Assembly (NCBI GenBank): GCA_964439015.1
Contig: CAYTMV010000027.1
Location: forward strand, 1 to 30,400
Source of the DNA: Gemmobacter sp964439015
GTDB taxonomy: Bacteria > Pseudomonadota > Alphaproteobacteria > Rhodobacterales > Rhodobacteraceae
DNA length: 30,400 nucleotides
Reading direction: 5' to 3'
Each line of letters opens with the position of its first letter. Position 1 is the stretch's first letter. Shown here piece by piece: positions 7,866 to 15,940 of the stretch. The position numbers were made by a program, and so were the translations under genes. A model generated the notes under the pieces. The model was not told where the DNA came from. It did no database searches and saw nothing but the letters and a program-made list of their open reading frames with translations.

Positions 7866-8029
7866 GCGCGCAGTCAACCGCTTTGCGGCGCCGCCCGCAA
7901 GCCCCGACCGTTGGCGGACCCTTGCGCGGCGGCCCTTGCGGCCATTGTTTCACCGCGGAAACACAGACTTTCCTGGCGACGGCAAGCAGAACCCTTGACG
8001 TGCTGCGGGCCTTGCCTCATCTGTCGTGT

Positions 8030-8045
8030 GAATGAACGTTCACTC
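8030..8045. promoter_or_regulatory. Palindromic operator upstream of the TetR gene
   Basis: GAATGAAC-GTTCACTC is an inverted repeat (7 of 8 positions paired; core TGAACGTTCA at 8033-8042 perfect), 21 bases upstream of the TetR start. Symmetric sites of the form TGAATGA-N-TCATTCA are typical of TetR regulators that control RND pumps. A TTGACG hexamer at 7995-8000 could be the -35 of the promoter, with only a weak -10 around 8017-8023, which would place the operator at the transcription start, where binding blocks transcription. Autoregulation is inferred from position. Confidence 0.6.
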
Positions 8046-8066
8046 GACTCGCTCGATCGGAGCCCC

Positions 8067-8753
8067 ATGAACCAAAGCCGCGCCCTCGATCTCGTCGGGT
8101 CTATCCGGCCCGACGCCCCGTCAGAACCCGGCACGCGCGAGGCCGAGATCCTGGCCGCGATCCGCCGTGCCTTTGCGGCAAAGGGTTTTGACGGTGCCTC
8201 GATGCAGTATCTTGCGCGCGAGGCGGGGATGAGTGTGGGCAATTTCTACCGCTATTTCCCCTCGAAGGCAGCGATGGTCGAGGCGATGATCCTGGCCGAT
8301 CTGGCCGGGATCGAGGCCGAGTTTGCGTTGATCGCCACGGCACCCGCGCCGCTTGAGGCATTGCGCGCGGCGCTGCACGGCAAGATCACCCAGCGCGATA
8401 TGGGCTGTGATGATCCGCAGATCTGGGCCGAGATCACCGCCACCGCCCTGCGCAAGCCCGAGATCGCCGCCATCGTCGCCCGGATGGAGGGCGAAATCGC
8501 CGGCTATCTGACCCGTGCCATGGCACTGTCGCTGGGCATCGCCCCGGAAGAGGCCGCGCGCCGGTTTGCCAGCCATGCCCGCGCGTTGATCCTGCTGGTA
8601 AAGGGCAATGCCACCGAGGCACAACTGGGGGGGGCTGCGTCGGGTGAACTGACCGCGCTGCTCTTGCGTATGACAGATACGTTGATTGACGAGATTGCCG
8701 CCAACCTGCCCGGCCCGGCCGGGGCCAAACCGCCCGCCGGGCTTGAGGACTGA
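8067..8753 (+). CDS. TetR/AcrR family transcriptional regulator of the RND pump
   Basis: DNA-binding repressor (228 residues). The N-terminal helix-turn-helix is clear at about residues 24-70: TREAEILAAIRRAFAAKGF, then ASMQYLAREAGMSVGNFYRY and FPSKAAMVEAMI, the standard TetR signature. The C-terminal ligand and dimer domain is all-helical and variable. The ATG at 8067 has GGAG 4 bases upstream; the longer reading frame upstream lacks family similarity and crosses the operator. The stop is 4 bases before the adaptor gene, so regulator, adaptor and pump are one operon and the palindrome at 8030-8045 is the likely target. The usual logic is derepression when the ligand, often a pump substrate, binds. 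The ligand is unknown. Confidence 0.92.
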   Translation: MNQSRALDLVGSIRPDAPSEPGTREAEILAAIRRAFAAKGFDGASMQYLAREAGMSVGNFYRYFPSKAAMVEAMILADLAGIEAEFALIATAPAPLEALRAALHGKITQRDMGCDDPQIWAEITATALRKPEIAAIVARMEGEIAGYLTRAMALSLGIAPEEAARRFASHARALILLVKGNATEAQLGGAASGELTALLLRMTDTLIDEIAANLPGPAGAKPPAGLED

Positions 8754-8757
8754 CCTG

Positions 8758-9957
8758 ATGAAGTTGCCGCCCGTTTCCCTGACCGTGATCCTGCTTGCCG
8801 CGCTGGCCACCGCCCCCGCGCTGCCGGCCCTTGCCGCCGGCGGGCTGGAAGAGGCCGCGCCACCCCAGGACACCAAAGCCCCCGCGCTGCCCGCGATCAC
8901 CGTTGCATCCGTCGCCGTCATGCCGCTGGTCGATCGCATTTATGCTGGAGGGCTGGTGCAGGCGGTCGAGGAGGTGCAGGTGGCGCCCCTGATCGAGGGC
9001 CAGCCGATCGAGGCGCTGCTGGCCGATGTCGGTGATCGGGTCGAGGCCGGGCAGGTCCTGGCGCGCCTGTCGCGCACCACGCTGGACCTCAGCCGCAGTC
9101 AGTTGGTGGCGCAGGTGGCTTCGGCCAAGGCCACCGTGGCGCAGGCCGAGGCGCAGGTGCTGGAGGCGACCGCCTCGGCCGATGAGGCCAACCGGGTTGC
9201 CACCCGCACCGGCACACTGCGCGACAATGGCAATGCCAGTCAGGCGGCAGCCGATCAGGCGCAGGCGGCGGCGATCTCGGCCACGGCCCGCGTCACCGTC
9301 GCGCGCCAGTCGCTGGAGGCCGCGCGGGCGCAGGCCGCCAGCGCCGAAGCGCAACTGGCCAATGTCGAGCTGAACCTGACCCGGACCGAGGTGGTGGCCC
9401 CGGTCGCGGGCGAGGTGGTGGCACGCAATGCGCAGGTGGGCGCGATTGCCAGCGCCGCTGCGCAGCCGATGTTCACCCTGATCCGCGACGGCGCGCTGGA
9501 ATTGCGCGCCGAAGTGGCCGAGGCCGATCTGCCGCGGCTGACAGCGGGGCAGGGCGCGCAGGTGGTGGGCGTGGGCACGGTGCAGCCGATCACCGGCACG
9601 GTGCGACTGGTCGAGCCGTCAGTCGACGCCGCCACCCGGTTGGGTCATGTGCGTGTGGCGTTGGAACAGGCGGGCGCCTTGCGCGCGGGCATGTTTGCCG
9701 ATGCCGAGATCATTCTGGCCGAGCGGATGGCGCTGGCCGTGCCGATCACCGCGATCAGCGCCGGTGCCGATGGCGCGACCGTCATGCGGGTGCGCGATGG
9801 CGTGGCCGAGCAGGTGGTGGTGCAGACCGGCATCCGCGACCGCGGCATGGTCGAGATCACCGCCGGCCTGACCGGGGGCGACCAGCTAGTGGCCAAGGCT
9901 GGCGCCTTCGTCCGCTCGGGCGACCGGATCCGGCCGGTTGCGGCCGAAACCAATTGA
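8758..9957 (+). CDS. RND efflux periplasmic adaptor (membrane fusion protein)
   Basis: Periplasmic adaptor (399 residues) of an RND efflux system, AcrA/MexA-like in plan. It has a signal peptide (LTVILLAALATAPALPALA, residues 8-26), an unusual short acidic Pro-rich linker, lipoyl half motif ADVGDRVEAGQVLARL, an alanine-rich coiled-coil hairpin of about 110 residues, the second lipoyl half RTEVVAPVAGEVVARN, and a beta-barrel and membrane-proximal domain ending around VAKAGAFVRSGDRI. No lipobox cysteine is present, so it is probably soluble in the periplasm rather than lipid-anchored. The ATG at 8758 has GAGGA about 8 bases upstream. It follows the TetR stop by 4 bases and precedes the pump by 10. 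The outer-membrane partner is not in this operon; the TolC gene at 20882 is a candidate. Confidence 0.9.
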   Translation: MKLPPVSLTVILLAALATAPALPALAAGGLEEAAPPQDTKAPALPAITVASVAVMPLVDRIYAGGLVQAVEEVQVAPLIEGQPIEALLADVGDRVEAGQVLARLSRTTLDLSRSQLVAQVASAKATVAQAEAQVLEATASADEANRVATRTGTLRDNGNASQAAADQAQAAAISATARVTVARQSLEAARAQAASAEAQLANVELNLTRTEVVAPVAGEVVARNAQVGAIASAAAQPMFTLIRDGALELRAEVAEADLPRLTAGQGAQVVGVGTVQPITGTVRLVEPSVDAATRLGHVRVALEQAGALRAGMFADAEIILAERMALAVPITAISAGADGATVMRVRDGVAEQVVVQTGIRDRGMVEITAGLTGGDQLVAKAGAFVRSGDRIRPVAAETN

Positions 9958-9967
9958 GGGGCGCGCC

Positions 9968-12900
9968 ATGAACTTTTCCGCCTGGTCGATCCGCAACCCC
10001 GTCGCCCCGATCCTGGCCTTTGTGCTGTTGCTGGTGATGGGGTGGAACTCGTTCAACACCCTGCCGATCACCCGCTTTCCCAATATCGACGTGCCGCTGG
10101 TCGCGGTGCGGGTGGTCCAGTCCGGCGCCGCGCCTGCCGAGATGGAGACCCAGATCACCAAGGAAATCGAGGATGCCGTGGCCGGCATCACCGGGGTCAA
10201 GAACATCATCTCGACGGTGACGGACGGCGTTTCGACCACCGCCATCGAGTTTCGGATGGAAGTGCCGACCGACAAGGCGGTGCAGGATGTCAAGGACGCG
10301 ATCGACCAGATCCGCAGCGACCTGCCGGGCGATATCGAAAGCCCCATCGTCAGCCGCATCGACGTGGAGGGGCAGGCGATCCTGACCTATGCCGTCTCGG
10401 CCCCCGACATGACCATCGAGGAACTCAGCTGGTTCGTCGATGACACGATCAAGCGTGCGCTGCAGGGCAAGGCCGGCATCGGCAAGATCGACCGGTTCGG
10501 CGGCGCCGACCGGGAAATCCGGATCGAGCTGGACCCGGTGAAGATGGACAGCTGGGGTGTGACCGCGGGCGCGGTCTCGCAACAGCTGCGCATGACCAAC
10601 ACCGATCTTGGCGGCGGCCGGTCCGAGCTGGGCACGGGCGAACAGGCGATCCGCACGCTGGGCAATGCCGAAACCGTCGAGCGTCTGCGCCAGACCATGA
10701 TCGCGGTGGGCGGCGGCCGGCATGTTCGGCTGGACCAGTTGGGCGAGATCCGCGACACCTATGAGGAGCTGCGCAGCTTTTCCCGCTTCAACGGCGAGCA
10801 GGTCGTGACCTTTGCGGTGTTCCGGGCCAAGGGCGCCTCGGAAGTCTCGGTTTTCGAGACGGTCAACGAAACGCTGGTCGATCTGCGCGCCAAACACCCG
10901 GATGTCTCGATCGACAAGGTTGATGACACGGTGTTCTACACCTACGGCAATTACGAATCCGCGCTGCATACCCTGCTGGAAGGGGCGCTGCTGGCGGTGC
11001 TGGTGGTGTTTGCCTTCCTGCGCAACTGGCGGGCCACGCTGATCTCGGCCATGGCGTTGCCCTTGTCGGCGATCCCGACCTTCTGGGCGATGGACCTGCT
11101 GGGGTTTTCGCTGAACCTCGTCAGCTTTCTAGCGCTGACGCTGGCCACCGGCATCCTTGTCGATGACGCAATCGTCGAGATCGAGAACATCGCCCGCCAC
11201 ATCCGCATGGGCAAATCGCCGTTCCGCGCCTCGATCGAGGCCGCGGACGAAATCGGTCTGGCGGTGATCGCCACCACCTTCACCATCATCGCCGTGTTCG
11301 TGCCGGTCAGCTTTATGCCGGGGATTCCGGGGCAGTATTTTCGACAGTTCGGCCTGACGGTTGCGATTGCGGTGGCGTTCTCGCTGTTGGTGGCCCGGCT
11401 GATCACGCCGATGATGGCGGCCTACCTGATGCGCGCCAAGGACGCGGTGGGGCATGAGGAAGGCCATCCCGACGGCTGGTTCATGCGGCAATACCTGCGC
11501 GTGGTGCGGGCCTCGACCGCGGGCCGGGTGTGGTTTGTCCCGGCGCGCTATGTCACGCTGGTTTCTGCCTTCGTGGTGCTGATCGTCTCGGTCTATTTCA
11601 TGGTGCAGGTGCCCGGCAGCTTCCTGCCGCCCGAAGATGTCAGCCGCATCTCTGTCTCGGTCGAATTGCCGCCCGGCACCACGTTGGAGGAAACCGACCG
11701 CACCACGCAGGCGATGGCGAAAGCGATCGAGGATGTCGAGGGAATCGAGTCGATCTTCGTGCTGGGCGGCGCCTCGCCGACCGGCGATCTGGACGTGCGG
11801 CTGGCCGCGATCACCGTGGTGCTGGAAAAGCTGGATCACCGGCTGACCTACAAGCTGTCAAAGATCGGCAATGCCATTCCCGGCCTGGCGCTGCTGGTGC
11901 CGGATATGGAAAGCAACGGCCGCGCCCGCCCGCAAAACGAGATCGAGGCCGAGATTTTCGATCGTCTGCGCGCGGTGCCGGATGTGCGCACCTTCAAGCT
12001 GAACGACCGGGGCGAACGGGATATCTCGTTCTCGATCCTGTCGCAGAACGAGGCTGACCTGAACGAGGCCGTGCGCCGTCTGGAAGAGGCGCTGGTGGGC
12101 GAGCCGCTTTTGGCCAACGTCGCCTCGGAAGGGGCGCTGCCGCGGCCCGAATTGCAGGTGACCCCGCGCCTGACCGAGGCCGCGCGTCTTGGCGTGACCA
12201 CCGCCGCCATTGCCGAGGTGCTGCGCGTGGCGACCATTGGCGACGTGGACGCGGCGCTGGCAAAGCTGTCCATCGACAACCGGCTGATCCCGGTGCGGGT
12301 GCGGCTGAACGACGCCGCCCGCGCCGACATCGCCCGTATCGCGGCGCTGCGCGTGGCGACCGCCACCGGCAGCACCGTGCCGCTGTCGGCGGTGGCCGAT
12401 GTGACCATCGCGCAAGGCCCGTCGATGGTGGACCGCCTGAACCGCGAGCGTCGCGCCACCATTGGCGCCAACCTGCCGGTGGGCGTGGCGCTGGGCACCG
12501 CATCGACCCGGTTCAAGGAAATCGTCGCGACGGTCGAACTGCCGGCCTCGGTGCGTGTCGCGGAATCCGGGGATGCCGAGGTTCAGGCCGAACTGATGGC
12601 CAGTTTCGTCAACGCGATGATCATGGGCCTCTTGCTGGTGCTGACGGTGCTGATCCTGCTGTTCGGCTCGGTCATCCAGCCCTTCACCATCCTGTTCTCG
12701 CTGCCGCTGGCCATCGGCGGCGTGGCGGCGGCGCTGATCCTGACCAATTCGGCGCTGTCGATGCCGGTGATGATCGGCATCCTGATGCTGATGGGGATCG
12801 TCACCAAGAACGCGATCCTGCTGATCGACTTTGCCATCGAGATGCGGGCGCGGGGCATGGACCGCTTTGCCGCGGTGATCGAGGCCGGGCACAAGCGGGC

Positions 12901-13258
12901 GCAGCCGATCGTCATGACCTCGATCGCCATGTCGGCGGGCATGCTGCCCTCGGCGCTGGGCGTGGGCGAGGGCGGCGCGTTCCGGGCGCCGATGGCGACG
13001 GCGGTGATCGGTGGCATCATCGTCTCGACCGTTCTCAGCCTTGTTGTGGTGCCGGCGTTCTTCCTGATCATGGATGACCTGTCGCGGCTGATCGCCTGGG
13101 CGCTGCGCGGTGTGGTCGGCCCCAAGGAGGACGAGCCCGAGGCCCTGCCGCCCGAGGAGGTCGCCCGTCGTCTGGCCGAGGCCGAGGCCCAGCGCGCGGC
13201 GCTGGCCACCCGGCTTGACCGGCTGGAGGGACGCAAGCCGCATCTTGCGGCTGAATGA
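9968..13258 (+). CDS. RND multidrug efflux pump, AcrB/HAE-type permease
   Basis: Proton-driven inner-membrane exporter of the resistance-nodulation-division superfamily (1096 residues, normal length about 1020-1100). It starts with the typical MNFSAWSIRNPVAPILAF first membrane helix, followed by the FPNIDVPLVAVR porter start. The proton-relay aspartates are present as Asp399-Asp400 in GILVDDAIVEIENI (equivalent to AcrB Asp407/408), and the relay lysine region GIVTKNAILLIDFA is intact, so the pump should be active. There are two repeats of one plus five membrane helices, each with a large periplasmic porter/docking domain. The last 50 residues are an added cytoplasmic tail rich in Glu, Ala and Arg, predicted helical. 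The ATG has AGGGG upstream. A C45 hydrolase starts 3 bases after the stop. Whether substrates are antibiotics, solvents or signals cannot be read from sequence. Confidence 0.95.
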   Translation: MNFSAWSIRNPVAPILAFVLLLVMGWNSFNTLPITRFPNIDVPLVAVRVVQSGAAPAEMETQITKEIEDAVAGITGVKNIISTVTDGVSTTAIEFRMEVPTDKAVQDVKDAIDQIRSDLPGDIESPIVSRIDVEGQAILTYAVSAPDMTIEELSWFVDDTIKRALQGKAGIGKIDRFGGADREIRIELDPVKMDSWGVTAGAVSQQLRMTNTDLGGGRSELGTGEQAIRTLGNAETVERLRQTMIAVGGGRHVRLDQLGEIRDTYEELRSFSRFNGEQVVTFAVFRAKGASEVSVFETVNETLVDLRAKHPDVSIDKVDDTVFYTYGNYESALHTLLEGALLAVLVVFAFLRNWRATLISAMALPLSAIPTFWAMDLLGFSLNLVSFLALTLATGILVDDAIVEIENIARHIRMGKSPFRASIEAADEIGLAVIATTFTIIAVFVPVSFMPGIPGQYFRQFGLTVAIAVAFSLLVARLITPMMAAYLMRAKDAVGHEEGHPDGWFMRQYLRVVRASTAGRVWFVPARYVTLVSAFVVLIVSVYFMVQVPGSFLPPEDVSRISVSVELPPGTTLEETDRTTQAMAKAIEDVEGIESIFVLGGASPTGDLDVRLAAITVVLEKLDHRLTYKLSKIGNAIPGLALLVPDMESNGRARPQNEIEAEIFDRLRAVPDVRTFKLNDRGERDISFSILSQNEADLNEAVRRLEEALVGEPLLANVASEGALPRPELQVTPRLTEAARLGVTTAAIAEVLRVATIGDVDAALAKLSIDNRLIPVRVRLNDAARADIARIAALRVATATGSTVPLSAVADVTIAQGPSMVDRLNRERRATIGANLPVGVALGTASTRFKEIVATVELPASVRVAESGDAEVQAELMASFVNAMIMGLLLVLTVLILLFGSVIQPFTILFSLPLAIGGVAAALILTNSALSMPVMIGILMLMGIVTKNAILLIDFAIEMRARGMDRFAAVIEAGHKRAQPIVMTSIAMSAGMLPSALGVGEGGAFRAPMATAVIGGIIVSTVLSLVVVPAFFLIMDDLSRLIAWALRGVVGPKEDEPEALPPEEVARRLAEAEAQRAALATRLDRLEGRKPHLAAE

Positions 13259-13261
13259 GCG

Positions 13262-14263
13262 ATGCTGCCGCGGATCGAGGTCAGCGGCAGCCCTTTCCAG
13301 ATCGGTCTGGCACTGGGCCGGGCCGGTCGGTCGGCCTTCATGGCCGGGGTGCTGGGCGGGCCGGATTGGCGCGCGGTCACTGATCCACGCCACGCCCTGA
13401 TGATCGCCCGGATCGCCGGACAGGTGCAGGCGCGGTTTCCGGCGATCTGGGCCGAGGTCAAGGGCCTGGCCGAGGGTCTGTCCCTGCCGCTGACCGATGT
13501 CTTCGCCTGGCAATGCCGGGGCGAGGTCTTTGCCGTGGAGGCCGCCGATGCGCCGGCCGAGGGCTGCACCACCATCCTGTCGCGCCACAGCCTGCACCAT
13601 GCCGAAGATGGCGCGCCGGCCCTCGCGGGCGGGTGCTTTCTGGCGGCGGTCACGCCCGAGGCCGCGCCGGCGTTTCTGGCCTTTGCCTATCCGGGCAGCC
13701 TGCCCGGCAACGGCTTTGCGGTGACGCAGGCCGGGCTTGCGCTGGCGGTGGATGACCTGCGCTTTCGCGGTCTGGCGCCGATGATGGCGCGCTGTGTTCT
13801 GATGCGGGCGGCGCTGGGCGCACGGCGGCTGGCCGATCTGCGGGGGCTGCTGACCGGGGCCGCCTGCGCCGGCTATCACCTTGCGGCGCTGTCTGTGGCC
13901 GAGGGGCGTGCCGCAGGGTTCGAGTTTGGCGCGGGCGCGTTGGCCGAGGCGCGGGTCGAGGGCGCCGCCGCCCACGCCAATCACGCCCTGATCCATCCCG
14001 GCGGGGCGCAGGGGCAATGGGTCAGTGCCGACAGTGCGGCGCGGCTGGCCCTTGCGGCTGACCGTCTGCGCGCGGGGGCCGCGCCAGAGACGGTGATCGC
14101 CTGCACCGAAGGCGGCCATCCGATCTGCAAGCCCACCGCGCCGGGGGGCGAGGGCACGCAGACCCTGGCGCTGCTGTCAGCCCACGCCAAGGGCAGGGAC
14201 CTGATCTACGCCATCAGCGACAGCGCCGGCATCGAGGCCGCCCGCGGCGGATGGACGCTTTGA
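13262..14263 (+). CDS. C45 family autoproteolytic acyltransferase/hydrolase
   Basis: Ntn-hydrolase-fold enzyme (333 residues) related to isopenicillin N acyltransferase (MEROPS C45). These proteins cleave themselves at a Gly-Cys bond and use the freed cysteine as nucleophile. Here AEGCTTILSR puts Gly101-Cys102 exactly where the fungal enzyme has Gly102-Cys103. Family blocks also present: GSPFQIGLALGRA near the start, EVKGLAEGLSLPLTDVFAWQ, GNGFAVTQAGLALAVDD, and THAN-like AHANHAL near residue 240. There is no signal peptide, so it should act in the cytoplasm. The ATG is 3 bases after the RND stop, making it the fourth gene of the tetR-adaptor-pump operon. This suggests a role in modifying or degrading something linked to the pump substrate, for example an N-acylated compound, but that is inference. 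The family is clear; the substrate is unknown. Confidence 0.85.
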   Translation: MLPRIEVSGSPFQIGLALGRAGRSAFMAGVLGGPDWRAVTDPRHALMIARIAGQVQARFPAIWAEVKGLAEGLSLPLTDVFAWQCRGEVFAVEAADAPAEGCTTILSRHSLHHAEDGAPALAGGCFLAAVTPEAAPAFLAFAYPGSLPGNGFAVTQAGLALAVDDLRFRGLAPMMARCVLMRAALGARRLADLRGLLTGAACAGYHLAALSVAEGRAAGFEFGAGALAEARVEGAAAHANHALIHPGGAQGQWVSADSAARLALAADRLRAGAAPETVIACTEGGHPICKPTAPGGEGTQTLALLSAHAKGRDLIYAISDSAGIEAARGGWTL

Positions 14264-14316
14264 TCCCCTTGCCCGGCGGCGTGCCCCGTGTCACCCCTTG
14301 GGCAAAGGAGACCCGC

Positions 14317-14877
14317 ATGACCCGCCTGAAGACCGCCCTTGCCGCCATCGACACCGCCAATGCCGCCGACCCGACGCTGGAGGACGGCCAACCCGCCGCA
14401 CTGCTTTATGGCCAGCGCATGACGGACGAACTGGCGCGGCTGGTCCCCGATGCCTCCGAGGTGTTGCAGATCGCCGCGCGCGGTCAGCATGTCGAACGCT
14501 GGCTGCTGCCGCGCGGCGATTTTCCTGACGGCAAGGAGGGCTATCACGCCTGGCGCCGCGAACAGGGCCGCCGCCACGGCGCGCGTGTGGCGGGCATCAT
14601 GCGCGCTGCGGGCTATGCGCAGGGCGATTGCGACCGCGTGGGCGTGCTGTTGCGCAAGGAAAGCCTCAAGCGCGACCCGGAGGTGCAGGCGCTGGAGGAT
14701 GTGATCTGCTTCACCTTCATCCGCTGGTATCTGCCCGGTTTTGCCGCCACCCGCAGCGCCGAAAGCCTGTCCGATATCGTCGCCAAGACCGCGCGCAAGA
14801 TGTCGGCCGAAAGCCGCGCCCGCGCATTGGCCGAATTTCCGATGCCCGCCGAACTCGTCCCCCATTTCGAGGCCTGA
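14317..14877 (+). CDS. DUF4202 domain-containing protein
   Basis: Cytoplasmic protein of unknown function (186 residues) matching the DUF4202 family. Conserved stretches: LEDGQPAALLYGQRMTDEL, IAARGQHVERWLLPR with His58, Arg61 and Trp62, GYHAWRREQGRRHGARVA with His87, LLRKESLKRDPEVQALEDVI with Glu127-Asp128, and FTFIRWYLPGF. The spaced His, His and Glu-Asp in an all-helical protein resemble the metal-binding pattern of HD-domain phosphohydrolases; this is a suggestion, not an established fact. The ATG at 14317 has AAAGGAG 6 bases upstream. It starts 53 bases after the C45 gene and its stop is 3 bases before the AcuI-like reductase gene, with which it is probably translated from one message. 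Confidence 0.8.
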   Translation: MTRLKTALAAIDTANAADPTLEDGQPAALLYGQRMTDELARLVPDASEVLQIAARGQHVERWLLPRGDFPDGKEGYHAWRREQGRRHGARVAGIMRAAGYAQGDCDRVGVLLRKESLKRDPEVQALEDVICFTFIRWYLPGFAATRSAESLSDIVAKTARKMSAESRARALAEFPMPAELVPHFEA

Positions 14878-14880
14878 GCC

Positions 14881-15870
14881 ATGACCATCACCCATGCCCT
14901 GATCGCCCGCCGCGGCGAGGACAAGACCCAGACCGTCGGTTTCGAGGATATCCCGCTGGCTGACCTGCCGGCAGGCGAGGTGCTGGTGCGTGTCAGCCAT
15001 TCGGCGCTGAATTACAAGGACGCGCTGGCGATCACCGGCCGCGCGCCGATCGTGCGGCAATGGCCGATGGTGCTGGGGATCGATCTCGCGGGCGAGGTGG
15101 TCGAAAGCGCCAGCGCCGGTTTCGCGCCGGGCGACAAGGTGCTGGTCAATGGCAGGGGCCTCAGCGAGACGCGCTGGGGCGGATACAGCCAGTATCAGCG
15201 CCTGCCTGCGGATCTCGTGCAGAAGATCCCGGCGGGGCTGACAGCCGAGCAGGCCATGCAGATCGGCACGGCGGGCTATACGGCGATGCTGTGTGTCATG
15301 GCGTTGCAGGATCACGGCGTGGCCCCCGATCAAGGGCCGGTGCTGGTCACCGGGGCCTCGGGCGGGGTGGGCTCGATCGCGGTGGTGCTGCTGTCCCGCC
15401 TCGGGTTCGAGGTTCAGGCCGTCTCGGGCCGACCCGAGCAGGCCGCCTATCTGCGCGATCTGGGCGCGGCCGAGGTGCTGGACCGCGCGGCGATGTCGGC
15501 GGGCGGCAAGCCGATGGCGCGCGAACGCTGGGCGGGGTGCGTGGATGCGGTGGGCGGCGCGCCGCTGGCCGAGGTGATCGCGCAGATCCGCAGCCATGGC
15601 TCGGTGGCCACCTGCGGCATGGCGGCGGGGGGCGCGCTGCCCACCACCGTCTATCCCTTCATCTTGCGCGGGGTGACGCTGGCGGGGGTGGAAAGCATCA
15701 CCTGCCCGATGTCGCGCCGCGTGACCGCATGGGACCGGCTGGCGCGCGAAATGCCGGCTGCGACCCTTGCCGGCCTGTCGCAGACCCGCGCCTTTGCCGA
15801 ACTGCCGCTGCTGGCCGATGACCTTCTGGCCGGACGGCTGCATGGCCGCGTGGCGATCGCGATCCCTTGA
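14881..15870 (+). CDS. acuI: MDR family oxidoreductase, AcuI/YhdH-type (acrylyl-CoA reductase)
   Basis: NADPH-dependent medium-chain reductase (329 residues) of the YhdH/YhfP/AcuI group, which reduces acryloyl-CoA to propionyl-CoA and so removes a toxic electrophile arising in 3-hydroxypropionate or DMSP breakdown. Visible features are the SALNYKDALAITG block, GIDLAGEVVES, the nucleotide-binding motif TGASGGVGS at residues 157-165, AVSGRPEQAAYLRDLGAAEVL, and the typical VTLAGVESI and RVTAWDRLA stretches. It lacks the zinc ligands of alcohol dehydrogenases, as expected. It starts 3 bases after the DUF4202 gene. The subgroup is confident; the acryloyl-CoA specificity is inferred from close family members in Rhodobacter and Ruegeria and could be wider. 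Confidence 0.85.
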   Translation: MTITHALIARRGEDKTQTVGFEDIPLADLPAGEVLVRVSHSALNYKDALAITGRAPIVRQWPMVLGIDLAGEVVESASAGFAPGDKVLVNGRGLSETRWGGYSQYQRLPADLVQKIPAGLTAEQAMQIGTAGYTAMLCVMALQDHGVAPDQGPVLVTGASGGVGSIAVVLLSRLGFEVQAVSGRPEQAAYLRDLGAAEVLDRAAMSAGGKPMARERWAGCVDAVGGAPLAEVIAQIRSHGSVATCGMAAGGALPTTVYPFILRGVTLAGVESITCPMSRRVTAWDRLAREMPAATLAGLSQTRAFAELPLLADDLLAGRLHGRVAIAIP

Positions 15871-15880
15871 GGCCGCAAAG

Positions 15881-15912
15881 ACTTGATCAAATCCGCTGCA
15901 CCTGCATATTCT
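15881..15912 (+). promoter_or_regulatory. Operator and promoter of the GntR gene
   Basis: ACTTGATCAAAT (15881-15892) contains the palindrome TTGATCAA and differs at one base from the site at 16626. TTGATC (15883-15888) can serve as -35 and TATTCT (15907-15912) as -10 with 18 bases between, so the palindrome would cover the -35 element. That geometry fits autorepression by the GntR protein encoded 28 bases downstream. The call rests on the repeat and the promoter match, not on data. Confidence 0.6.
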
Positions 15913-15940
15913 GCGGCCAAAGCGCAGAAGGGGCAGCAGG

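Noticed and set aside
7947..7962. GTTTC-N6-GAAAC inverted repeat in the nnrU/tetR gap
   Set aside because: Only 5 bp per arm; such repeats are expected by chance and no partner copy was seen.
7995..8023. Full promoter call for the TetR operon
   Set aside because: TTGACG is a good -35, but the region 16-18 bases on (TCATCTG) is a poor -10, so only the operator was listed as a feature.
11858..14119. Very long minus-strand open frame opposite the RND pump and C45 gene
   Set aside because: It spans two well-supported plus-strand genes and has the Arg/His/Gln/Gly-rich composition of a shadow frame.
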